A stretch of 10,622 nt of DNA from Thermoplasmatota archaeon (GCA_030609445.1 JAUWCF010000013.1:1-10622), one strand, 5' to 3'; shown: positions 1-6,165, numbered from the stretch's first letter. A program made the numbers and translations. Notes: generated from the letters alone by a model not told the origin.

Positions 1-1101
1 GATTTTGTATTCTATCCAACGACCCACTGTTTTACCAAGTATATCATCCGCTTTTTCCACAATTGAGTCTATGCTCCTAAGTCGAGTTCGTGGATTGCAT
101 AAACGAGCCTTCAACTTCTCTAATCTCGATATTGCTTTCTCCATCAATTTTTGACGACCAAGTTTGTCCTGCGCCTCCTTTCCTGAATTCCACGCCCACA
201 CTACACGAAAACCATCAGAAGAACGCATTGGAGATTCTGCCATCCTCCATATATCTTCAGGTATCTCTACGATGTTTGAATGTGGTGGTTCAATCTCGAC
301 CCAGGATATCTTATTTGTTTGTATATAATCCCTGAACCAGATGTCCTCCGTGTTGGAGCGGGGTACGACCGTAATGAAACATCCATTTTCCGAATCGATG
401 TATTTGAGGTTCTTGCTTGAACATAGTTTGCAATCGGCCACATACAGAAAATCGGTTTTACCGATTATGGCCCGTAGGGCATTCCACGTGGTTATATGTG
501 TGGTACTATCTGTCGTATTTCCATCACAGGTCATATAATGAATCGGAACAGCACCATCCGCCGTCACAGTTAGAATCCACAACAGTTGCTTAAGGTCCGG
601 TCGATGATCCTTATTGTGTCCGTTTGTGATCTTCAAAGATTTCTTGCCGCGTTTATTGTCACCGTTCGCATCGGAATAATTTCCAGAAAATGTGATTGAT
701 GTGGAATCATTGTGCAGTTGAGAAGTGTCAAGATTGAATTCGATTATGGCTTTTACAACGACCTCGGTGAGCAGCGTGGCTCTGTCAGCATCAAACAGGT
801 ATTCGAGCGCACGTCCTACGCGGTCATCATTCAGGGATTCCATCTGACTGTTGTTCAAATCCAATAAGTCAGGGCGATATCGTTCAGCCCATTCCCTTAA
901 TCCGTATAATGGTTCTCGTTCTATGATTATATTTCTCAGGAGAATGCCAATACACGTCACAGGATCCAACTTATGAGTATTTACCGTTGTTATGTATTTT
1001 GAAAGGATGTCCTCGATGCCGAGACGCGTGACAAAATGGTTTACAATCGGAAGTGGGCCTATAACCTCAGTCTCGAGTCGAAGGGGTACATTTTTATTCA
1101 T
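1..1101 (-). CDS. IS1634-type (IS4 superfamily, DDE) transposase, C-terminal part beyond the window
   Basis: Reading the minus strand from an ATG at 1101 gives 367 codons without a stop, ending exactly at base 1 in frame; the gene continues outside the window. The N-terminal part (about residues 1-115, starting MNKNVPLRLETEVIGPLPIV) resembles the DUF4277 domain that precedes the RNase H-like catalytic domain in IS1634 transposases. The first catalytic aspartate is probably D132 in LHNDSTSITFSGNY. The family-typical block GHNKDHRPDLKQ is at 161-172. The second aspartate is probably D223 in LYVADCKL. The catalytic glutamate should lie in the missing part. Full-length members have roughly 530-570 residues, so about two thirds is present. 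The start is supported by a TATA palindrome centred about 27 bases upstream, which would give a leaderless message. Role: cut-and-paste transposition of its own element. Confidence 0.88.
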   Translation of the reverse strand, partial: MNKNVPLRLETEVIGPLPIVNHFVTRLGIEDILSKYITTVNTHKLDPVTCIGILLRNIIIEREPLYGLREWAERYRPDLLDLNNSQMESLNDDRVGRALEYLFDADRATLLTEVVVKAIIEFNLDTSQLHNDSTSITFSGNYSDANGDNKRGKKSLKITNGHNKDHRPDLKQLLWILTVTADGAVPIHYMTCDGNTTDSTTHITTWNALRAIIGKTDFLYVADCKLCSSKNLKYIDSENGCFITVVPRSNTEDIWFRDYIQTNKISWVEIEPPHSNIVEIPEDIWRMAESPMRSSDGFRVVWAWNSGKEAQDKLGRQKLMEKAISRLEKLKARLCNPRTRLRSIDSIVEKADDILGKTVGRWIEYKI

Positions 1102-1115
1102 GTGAGGGGGTATCA

Positions 1116-1141
1116 ACCTATCAGTATATATACTGTTAGGT
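1116..1141. promoter_or_regulatory. palindromic bidirectional promoter of the insertion sequence
   Basis: The core CAGTATATATACTG (1122-1135) is a perfect 14-bp palindrome containing a symmetric TATA box. Outward, one base pair mismatches (1121/1136), and then ACCTA/TAGGT pair again, giving 24 of 26 symmetric positions. The centre (1128/1129) is about 27.5 bases from the transposase ATG at 1101 and about 28.5 from the divergent ATG at 1157. Archaeal transcription usually starts about 25-27 bases from the TATA centre, so both messages would be leaderless or nearly so and driven from one element. The outer arms could also bind a dimeric repressor. The bidirectional use is inferred. Confidence 0.65.
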
Positions 1142-1156
1142 ACATTCGGATATCTA

Positions 1157-1510
1157 ATGGTGGAAACTATCCCCAAAGATACATCAAAGAAACTCGACAA
1201 ACACTTGCGTAAATTCGAAGAATGTCGGAAGGAACTAGGTAAGATGGGGTTTATTCTCACAGGATCCATTGTCAAACGTTTTATGCGGTGTGGCAAAGAA
1301 AGTTGCAGGTGTATGTCCGATCCTATGTTCAAACACGGTCCATATTATGAATGGACACGAAAGGTGAAGGGAAAAACGGTATCAGTCCGTTTGACAGAAG
1401 AGGATGCAAATATATTGGCCGAGTGGATAAAGAACAAGAAACGGTTCTATGAAATCATCTCTAAAATGGAACGCATCACGCTGGATGCCCTAAAAGAAAT
1501 TCGGAGTTAA
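1157..1510 (+). CDS. DUF6788-like small protein encoded by the insertion sequence
   Basis: This is a 117-residue soluble, basic protein of unknown function. The central block (residues 36-75) carries GSIVKRFMRCGKESCRC followed by HGPYYEW and a basic VKGKTVSVRL stretch. This pattern matches my recollection of DUF6788, small proteins often found beside transposase genes in archaea and bacteria. Three cysteines (C45, C50, C52) with a histidine at H60 could bind a metal, but this is not shown. The flanks are mostly helical and charged (residues 8-30 and 81-117), so a coiled coil or helical dimer is possible. The start ATG is placed by the divergent TATA palindrome about 28 bases upstream; no ribosome binding site is visible. 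Sharing a promoter with the transposase, and being equally rich in CGN arginine codons and G+C, makes it likely part of the element. A regulatory or transposition-accessory role is inference only. Confidence 0.75.
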   Translation: MVETIPKDTSKKLDKHLRKFEECRKELGKMGFILTGSIVKRFMRCGKESCRCMSDPMFKHGPYYEWTRKVKGKTVSVRLTEEDANILAEWIKNKKRFYEIISKMERITLDALKEIRS

Positions 1511-1539
1511 CGTTTTTCAAAACTGCGGAAAATAAGTAT

Positions 1540-1555
1540 ATATGCAGGTGCATAT
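1540..1555. repeat. short inverted repeat beside the insertion sequence
   Basis: ATATGCA and TGCATAT are perfect inverted arms around a two-base GG spacer. A second palindrome, TGCATATGCA (1549-1558), overlaps the right arm. The site lies between the small insertion-sequence gene and the winged-helix gene, about 50 bases upstream of the latter's TATA-like box. It may be an operator, part of the element's end, or a chance feature. Confidence 0.35.
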
Positions 1556-1600
1556 GCAAATGATTATACAAGGGGAGATTATTGTTATTAACCTAATCAG

Positions 1601-1620
1601 CTTATACTTTTTTTAAGGAA
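1601..1620 (+). promoter_or_regulatory. probable promoter and ribosome binding site of the winged-helix gene
   Basis: CTTATACTTT (1601-1610) is TATA-like, and AAGGAA (1615-1620) can pair weakly with the 16S rRNA tail. AAGGAA is close to the GTG at 1625. The TATA-like box instead fits the in-frame ATG at 1634, about 30 bases away, as a nearly leaderless start. The start therefore stays undecided between the two. Confidence 0.4.
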
Positions 1621-1624
1621 AGCA

Positions 1625-1960
1625 GTGGATGGGATGCAGGATAGAAAAGAGATAGATCCAAAACTAGTAAGAGGACTTATAACAAGGTCTTTGCATAGAA
1701 GCAACGTTAGAAAAAAGATAGCAAAATATCTCTTTGACATAAGCCCCGATAGCACCTATACCTCAGATATAGCATATCATACTCATGCAGCACCTATTAG
1801 TGTGATCGGTGCTATACATGGACTAGATTCTAGGTATAGAAAAAATGACTCGTTAATAAGCCTAAATATTGTCGAACAAATCAACAGCAACGACATGAGA
1901 CTGTATAAAATAACAGATTTTGGGAAAGAAATCTTAGAATCAATGAAAGAAAAACGATAA
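1625..1960 (+). CDS. small archaeal winged-helix DNA-binding protein
   Basis: This 111-residue protein consists of a single winged-helix domain. An N-terminal basic helix (LVRGLITRSLHRSNVRKKIAKYLF, in part residues 14-37) leads into the helix-turn-helix around residues 45-68, where TSDIAYHTHAAPISVIGAI reads as helix 2, turn and recognition helix. The block GLDSRYRKNDSLISLNIVEQ (67-86 in part) is characteristic of a group of archaeal regulators. The wing and closing strand end in RLYKITDFGKEIL (92-104), the usual 'LY-x-ITxxGKEIL' ending. There is no ligand-binding or metal-binding domain, so it probably acts as a stand-alone transcription factor. The start is GTG 1625 or ATG 1634. Targets are unknown; candidates are its own promoter with the inverted repeat at 1540-1555, or the neighbouring convergent ligase gene. 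Its AGA/AGG-rich codons match the chromosome, not the insertion sequence. Confidence 0.78.
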   Translation: MDGMQDRKEIDPKLVRGLITRSLHRSNVRKKIAKYLFDISPDSTYTSDIAYHTHAAPISVIGAIHGLDSRYRKNDSLISLNIVEQINSNDMRLYKITDFGKEILESMKEKR

Positions 1961-1964
1961 AAGA

Positions 1965-1985
1965 ACGATCGTCCGTTTTTGTTTT
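1965..1985 (+). terminator. probable terminator of the winged-helix gene
   Basis: Immediately after the stop codon an 8-bp palindrome ACGATCGT (1965-1972) is followed by CCG and the T-rich run TTTTTGTTTT (1976-1985). Archaeal polymerase stops at such T-runs; the palindrome is short and may be incidental. Confidence 0.45.
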
Positions 1986-1997
1986 ATAAATCTTAAC

Positions 1998-2003
1998 AAA
2001 AAA
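1998..2003 (-). terminator. T-run terminator downstream of fhs
   Basis: On the minus strand six T residues follow the stop codon of the formate-tetrahydrofolate ligase gene by about 40 bases. Together with the plus-strand T-run at 1976-1985 this separates the two convergent genes. Confidence 0.35.
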
Positions 2004-2042
2004 TTGGTATGTACTGGATAGTAAAAGGGCATTCTAAATACA

Positions 2043-3692
2043 TTAATATAATCCCATAATATTTCCTTTTTCATCCACATCTATCATTTCTGAACTAGGT
2101 TTTATCGGTAGACCGGGCATTGTCGTAATTTTACCAGTCATTGGTACAAGAAAACCTGCACCAGCAGAAAATTTTATCGCTCTTACCGTAATTTTAAATC
2201 CAGATGGCCTTCCAAGAAGCTGCGGGTCATCAGAAAGAGAATACGGCGTCTTCGCAATACATATCGGAAGTGTATCAAGTCCAAGTTGTTCACATAGTTT
2301 AATATCTTTTTCTGCAACAACGGTATAAACCACTCTTCCCGCACCATAGATTTTTTTTGCTATTGTTTCAATTTTTTCTTTAACAGAAAGATCAAGATCG
2401 TAGAGATAGTGAAAATCTGACGGATTGTTATGCATTAAATTCACTAGTTTTCCAGCAAGTTCAACACCGCCTTCTCCTCCTTTATCCCATACATCAGCTA
2501 CTGCAACAGGCACGTTTTTTGTGTTGCAAAAGTTTTCAACAACATCAAGTTCTTCATCAGCATCATCAATAAAACGATTAATTGCAACAATAACTGGAAC
2601 GCCATAGAAAGAAACGTTTTCAAGATGCTTCTCGAGATTACATAGCCCTTTTTGTAATGCGTTGACATCGTCTCCCTCGCCGTTTCTTTTTAAAGCTCTC
2701 ACACTTACTAGAAGCACAACAGCATCTGGCTTTAAATCTCCTGTTCGACAGACGATATCAAAGAATTTCTCTGCACCAAGATCTGAACCAAAACCAGCCT
2801 CGGTCACAAAATAATCAGCAAGTCGAAGTCCCATTGTTGTAGCAATAATGCTGTTTGCTCCATGAGCAATATTTGCAAAAGGCCCGCCGTGAACAAATGC
2901 AGGGGCACCTTCTATTGTTTGTACAAGATTAGGCATAATTGCGTCCTTTAAAAGAACAGTCATTGCACCGACCGCCTTCAAATCACCTGCTGTTATCGGT
3001 TTATTATCATAGGTATATGCAACAATCACTTTTCCAAGTCGGTTCTTAAGATCGTGTACATCTTTTGAAAGACAGAAAATCGCCATTATTTCAGATGCAG
3101 GAGTTATTGCAAATTCAACCTCATGAGGAACGCCATCCAAAGGTCCCCCAAGTCCGATAACAGTATTTCGCAGTGCTCTATCGCTGATATCAAGGACTCT
3201 TGGCCAAACAATATATCGTGGGTCAATATGGAAGAGATCTCCATGATGAATATGGTTATCAAGAAGACTTGCTAAAAGATTATGTGCACTTGTGATTGCA
3301 TGCATGTCTCCAGTAAAATGCAGGTTGATATCCTCCATGGGAAGTACTTGCGAGTATCCACCTCCTGTTGCACCGCCTTTCTTTCCCATCATAGGACCAA
3401 GCGATGGCTCCCGTATTGCAAGCATTGTCTTTTTTCCCAGTATGGCAAGTGCTTGAGCAAGACCAATAGTGACAGTTGTTTTTCCCTCCCCACTTGGCGT
3501 AGGGTTGATGGTTGTTACAAGAATTAACTTCCCGTTTTTGTTCTGTTGAGTTCTTTGTAAGACATCTAAGGATACCTTTGCTTTGTGGCTTCCCCAGCAG
3601 GTAAATTCGTCTTCTTTGATTCCTGCTTTTGCTGCAATTTCTTCGATAGGTTTAAGTTTAATTGACCGTGCTATTTCAATATCTGGCTTCAT
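2043..3692 (-). CDS. fhs: formate--tetrahydrofolate ligase
   Basis: The enzyme activates formate: formate + ATP + tetrahydrofolate gives 10-formyl-tetrahydrofolate + ADP + phosphate, feeding cytosolic one-carbon metabolism and purine synthesis. The 549-residue length is close to the usual 555-560, so the gene looks complete. The ATP-binding loop is TPSGEGKTT at residues 65-73. The conserved REPSLGP (94-100) and GGATGGGYSQV (107-117) follow, then FVHGGPFANIAHG (267-279) and VTEAGFGSDLGAEKF (296-310), all family hallmarks. The ATG start (MKPDIEIA) matches the family's usual beginning. A TATA-like box lies about 33 bases upstream, so the leader is very short and there is no clear ribosome binding site. 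Many archaea use methanopterin derivatives and lack this enzyme; here it is probably an old acquisition from bacteria, since its base composition matches its neighbours. No folD or other folate gene is in the window. Confidence 0.97.
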   Translation of the reverse strand: MKPDIEIARSIKLKPIEEIAAKAGIKEDEFTCWGSHKAKVSLDVLQRTQQNKNGKLILVTTINPTPSGEGKTTVTIGLAQALAILGKKTMLAIREPSLGPMMGKKGGATGGGYSQVLPMEDINLHFTGDMHAITSAHNLLASLLDNHIHHGDLFHIDPRYIVWPRVLDISDRALRNTVIGLGGPLDGVPHEVEFAITPASEIMAIFCLSKDVHDLKNRLGKVIVAYTYDNKPITAGDLKAVGAMTVLLKDAIMPNLVQTIEGAPAFVHGGPFANIAHGANSIIATTMGLRLADYFVTEAGFGSDLGAEKFFDIVCRTGDLKPDAVVLLVSVRALKRNGEGDDVNALQKGLCNLEKHLENVSFYGVPVIVAINRFIDDADEELDVVENFCNTKNVPVAVADVWDKGGEGGVELAGKLVNLMHNNPSDFHYLYDLDLSVKEKIETIAKKIYGAGRVVYTVVAEKDIKLCEQLGLDTLPICIAKTPYSLSDDPQLLGRPSGFKITVRAIKFSAGAGFLVPMTGKITTMPGLPIKPSSEMIDVDEKGNIMGLY

Positions 3693-3721
3693 ACAAAGAC
3701 AAGTATGATAAAGATCTCTTA

Positions 3722-3729
3722 CTTAAAAA
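3722..3729 (-). promoter_or_regulatory. TATA-like box of fhs
   Basis: The minus strand reads TTTTTAAG here, centred about 33 bases before the fhs ATG at 3692. The predicted transcript would have a leader of roughly six bases, consistent with the lack of a Shine-Dalgarno sequence. Confidence 0.45.
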
Positions 3730-3786
3730 TTTGCTATTAACATGCCTTTCTCCTTGTTTTAAAGGAAATATTTCAGATATTTATTC

Positions 3787-3792
3787 AAAAAA
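3787..3792 (-). terminator. T-run terminator of the DUF6015-like gene
   Basis: Six consecutive T residues on the minus strand begin seven bases past the stop codon of the upstream gene and precede the fhs promoter. This suggests the two minus-strand genes are separate transcription units. Confidence 0.4.
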
Positions 3793-3798
3793 TATTTG

Positions 3799-4194
3799 TT
3801 ATATCGCAGGGTTTTTTCGTGTCATCCACATATCTTTTGGAAGGTAGGAGTAGATATTGTCATGTTGAGATGGTTGTCTGTTTTTATGTTTAGTGCTTAT
3901 CCATCGGTTGTTTGAATATCGAAGAATTGTTTTTTTTGTAAGGAGCCAATAATGGATCCGCCATTGTCGGCCGTCAACTAGTGTAATCATTTCTCTTTGT
4001 GTATGCAGTAGTCCTTGGGTTTCAAGCATGTAAAAAAGCTGCCGGTCTTTTTGCTCTAACGTGTTATCAATAATGCGATCTTCAAAACCAAAAAAATCCA
4101 TGACAATATTTGCATATTTCTTTGCTTCAACTGTATCAATATCTAACTTTTCTTCAATTGCTGTTGATAATTCATTTACTGTAACAATATTCAA
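3799..4194 (-). CDS. DUF6015-like archaeal protein of unknown function
   Basis: This 131-residue soluble protein resembles, as far as I can recall, DUF6015, a small archaeal family without a known role. The N-terminal helix-rich part (residues 1-35) is acidic. The conserved-looking core is residues 31-92, with VMDFFGFEDRIIDN, LEQKDRQLFYMLETQGLL and then DGRQWRIHYWLL. The layout (helices, 'LE-x-x-GLL', then a strand pair with RIHYW) is reminiscent of a winged helix, but no DNA-binding function can be claimed. The C-terminal tail (96-131) is basic and ends with YSYLPKDMWMTRK. The start is a TTG at 4194, chosen because the purine-rich AGGGGGGAT (4198-4206, minus strand) lies just upstream and no other start fits. 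A TATA-like ATATATATACTATTA lies about 45-55 bases upstream. It is divergent from the nitrilase-family gene and codirectional with fhs. Confidence 0.7.
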   Translation of the reverse strand: MNIVTVNELSTAIEEKLDIDTVEAKKYANIVMDFFGFEDRIIDNTLEQKDRQLFYMLETQGLLHTQREMITLVDGRQWRIHYWLLTKKTILRYSNNRWISTKHKNRQPSQHDNIYSYLPKDMWMTRKNPAI

Positions 4195-4343
4195 GAGATC
4201 CCCCCTAGGACCTTACATAGTACTAATTTTATACTTAATAGTATATATATTTTTCCCCGTTTTTCCGGTTTTTGAAGTCAAATGTCACTACATTAACAAG
4301 TATTATATCACATATTGTACATATCTGTAGCCTGGTTGCCAAC
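4195..4343. promoter_or_regulatory. divergent promoter region between the DUF6015-like and nitrilase-family genes
   Basis: Two AT-rich boxes can be assigned. AGTATATATAT (4240-4250) lies where a TATA box for the minus-strand gene would be, giving a leader that includes the AGGGGGGAT element. TATTATATC (4301-4309) is about 38 bases before the plus-strand ATG at 4344, giving a leader of roughly a dozen bases. Between them is a pyrimidine-rich stretch with two TTTTTCC blocks (4250-4273). No larger palindrome was seen. Confidence 0.45.
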
Positions 4344-5168
4344 ATGAAAATTGCACTTGTATCAGCAAGACCAAAAATTGCAGATAAAAAAGCCAATCTA
4401 AAAACAATGGAAAACCATATCAGGAAAACAAAAGCAGATTTCTATGTCTTTGGAGAAATGTTTCTATCTGGATATCCATGCAAAGATGAATTTAAAAACC
4501 TTGCAGAAACAAAACAAGGACCTTCTATAAAACAGATGAAAAAAATTGCTAAAGAAAAGAAATGTTACATAGTATTTGGGATGCCATTAAAAGACGAAAA
4601 AGTTGAAGGGCTCATATATAATTCTGCGATTTTAATTCATCCAAATGGAAAAGTAGATCATTATAACAAGCGGTTTTTAATCACATTTGGGCCTTTTGAA
4701 GAAAAATTCTTTTTTGATGAGGGAGAAGAATCAAATGTTTTTAAAACAAAATTTGGAAAAATTGGCTTGTTTATTTGTTATGACATCTTCTTTCCAGAAA
4801 TAACCAAAGCACTTTCTCTCCAAGGAGCAGATATTTTGATATGTATATCAGCATCACCCTCAACTACAAGGAAATATTTTGAAACATTACTTCCTGCAAG
4901 AGCAATAGAGAATACCACTTTTTTAGTATACGCAAATATTGTTGGAACCCAAGAGGATCTTGTATTATGGGGTGGGTCTCAAATATATGATCCTTTAGGT
5001 AAGTTACTTATAAAAGCACCCTACTTTAAAGAAAGTATCATAACATATAATTTAAATCTAAAAGAACTTAAAACTGCTCGGGCAAACAGACCGGTACTGA
5101 GAGATATCAGACCTGAAATTTATCAAGACCTATATAACATATCTCGATTTCATAAGAAAAAAATATGA
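4344..5168 (+). CDS. carbon-nitrogen (nitrilase superfamily) hydrolase
   Basis: This cytosolic hydrolase of 274 residues cleaves a non-peptide C-N bond (amide, nitrile or carbamoyl type); the substrate cannot be told from sequence. The catalytic triad is intact: Glu38 in VFGEMFLSGYP, Lys109 in DHYNKRFL, and the nucleophile Cys145 in GLFICYDIFFPE. Asp147 just after the cysteine and the following PE are usual in the family, and the alpha-beta-beta-alpha sandwich pattern covers the whole length. The start was placed at ATG 4344 because MKIALVSARP is the typical first strand. An in-frame ATG at 4272 would add 24 non-homologous residues and run through the TATA box. There is no clear ribosome binding site, so initiation is probably on a short leader. 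There is no amide-pathway neighbour. A downstream gap of about 140 bases with its own TATA box suggests the transketolase genes are transcribed separately. Confidence 0.92.
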   Translation: MKIALVSARPKIADKKANLKTMENHIRKTKADFYVFGEMFLSGYPCKDEFKNLAETKQGPSIKQMKKIAKEKKCYIVFGMPLKDEKVEGLIYNSAILIHPNGKVDHYNKRFLITFGPFEEKFFFDEGEESNVFKTKFGKIGLFICYDIFFPEITKALSLQGADILICISASPSTTRKYFETLLPARAIENTTFLVYANIVGTQEDLVLWGGSQIYDPLGKLLIKAPYFKESIITYNLNLKELKTARANRPVLRDIRPEIYQDLYNISRFHKKKI

Positions 5169-5243
5169 ATATTTGGAAACCATGACATCATAGTTGAAGC
5201 ACATATTCTGAGTGGGCAATAGAGCTGATTTTTACACAAACTA

Positions 5244-5303
5244 TTTTTACATAAAAAAGCATTCGGGGGTCTGTTTCCATTTACTTATTAATGGGTGGGG
5301 CGG
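5244..5303 (+). promoter_or_regulatory. promoter and ribosome binding site of the transketolase pair
   Basis: A TATA-like TTTTTACATA (5244-5253) predicts transcription from about 5275. GGGTGGGGCGG (5293-5303) then sits five bases before the TTG at 5308 and contains the GGTG that pairs with archaeal 16S rRNA. This element decides the start: the upstream in-frame GTG at 5212 lies before the TATA box. Confidence 0.55.
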
Positions 5304-5307
5304 AACT

Positions 5308-6165
5308 TTGAAACCATATGATGAAGAAGTTATCAAAAAGTTGGATATAATAGCAGTAAAAATCAGAAGACATGTCATTGAAATGCTGTACAGAGCAAAA
5401 TCAGGACATCCTGGAGGTTCCCTTTCTGCTGTTGACGCAATTGTCGCGCTTTATTTCCACCATATGAATGATAACCCAAAAAAACCTGAAGATCCCGATA
5501 GAGATCGCTTTATTCTCAGTAAGGGTCATGCCGCTCCAACACTTTATGCTGTTCTTGCTGAATGTGGATATTTTGATGTAAAAGAATTAAAACGGTTAAG
5601 AGAGATAAACTCGATACTTCAAGGACATCCTGTTTCTTTTCATATCCCAGGTGTTGAGGCATCTACTGGTTCGCTGGGTCATGGTCTCTCGTTTGCAAAT
5701 GGCATAGCTCTAGCAGGGAAGGCAGATAAGAAAAAGTATAACGTTTATGTCATGCTTGGCGATGGAGAAACCGATGAAGGCCAGATCTGGGAAGCTGCAG
5801 CTGTTGCATCACACTATAGACTTGATAACCTCACAGCTCTTCTTGACAGAAATTTTTTACAGATCGATGGGAACACAGAGGATGTTTTACGACTGGAGTC
5901 AGTATATGATCGGTGGAGTTCTTTTGGGTGGCATGTCCGTGAAATCGATGGACATGATATAGATCAAATTCTCGATGCGCTTCAGATGGCTGATGACCAT
6001 AAAAATCAGCCAACAATGATTATACTTAATACTGTGAAGGGAAAAGGCGTTTCTTTCATGGAAAACAATGTTGATTTTCATGGTGTACCTCCAAATGAGA
6101 TGGAGTATAAACTTGCTATGAGTGAATTTGATATGCTTCTGAGAAAACTGGAGGAGGCATCATGA
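5308..6165 (+). CDS. transketolase, N-terminal (pyrophosphate-binding) subunit
   Basis: This is the first half of a split, thiamine diphosphate-dependent transketolase, which moves two-carbon units between ketose and aldose phosphates and supplies pentose and erythrose phosphates. With the TTG start it has 285 residues, normal for the separate archaeal and bacterial N-subunits. Visible motifs are KSGHPGGSLSAVD (31-43), SKGHAAPTLYAVL (71-83), and the thiamine diphosphate/metal motif GDGETDEGQIWEA (151-163), with the distal part of the metal site in LLDRNFLQIDG (178-188). It ends with NTVKGKGVSFMENN. The residue after DRN is Phe where Gly or Lys is more common; this may be harmless. The start was moved from GTG 5212 to TTG 5308 because of the ribosome binding site and because the extra 32 residues look random. 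The stop overlaps the next gene's ATG (ATGA), so the two are translated together. Confidence 0.95.
   Translation: MKPYDEEVIKKLDIIAVKIRRHVIEMLYRAKSGHPGGSLSAVDAIVALYFHHMNDNPKKPEDPDRDRFILSKGHAAPTLYAVLAECGYFDVKELKRLREINSILQGHPVSFHIPGVEASTGSLGHGLSFANGIALAGKADKKKYNVYVMLGDGETDEGQIWEAAAVASHYRLDNLTALLDRNFLQIDGNTEDVLRLESVYDRWSSFGWHVREIDGHDIDQILDALQMADDHKNQPTMIILNTVKGKGVSFMENNVDFHGVPPNEMEYKLAMSEFDMLLRKLEEAS

Larger units (their letters stand above)
1..1535. mobile_element. IS1634-type insertion sequence, left part outside the window
   Basis: This stretch holds a minus-strand transposase gene (open at the left edge) and a divergent small DUF6788-like gene. By eye it is richer in G+C than the genes to its right, and its arginine codons are mainly CGN while the neighbouring chromosomal genes favour AGA/AGG; both fit acquired DNA. 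The right boundary is uncertain. It should lie downstream of the small gene's stop codon, and the stretch around AACTGCGGAAAATAAG (1521-1536) is my guess for the terminal repeat. The matching inverted copy would lie beyond base 1, so neither terminal repeats nor a target-site duplication can be shown. The transposase frame has no internal stop or frameshift, so the element could still be active if its missing end is intact. Confidence 0.75.

Noticed and set aside
90..538. Two plus-strand reading frames at 90-335 and 341-538
   Set aside because: They lie antisense to the continuous transposase frame, have no family-like residues, and are explained as shadows of it.
957..1268. A 12-bp direct repeat TCACAGGATCCA at 957-968 and 1257-1268, exactly 300 bases apart
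   Set aside because: One copy codes for LDPVT-type residues in the transposase (other strand) and the other for LTGSI in the small gene; no flanking similarity, so most likely chance.
3662..3847. Plus-strand reading frame across the fhs promoter
   Set aside because: It overlaps the fhs start, the T-run terminator and the DUF6015-like 3' end, and its sequence is AT-driven without any family signal.
5831..6081. Minus-strand frames inside the transketolase N-subunit gene
   Set aside because: They are shadow frames antisense to a well-supported gene.
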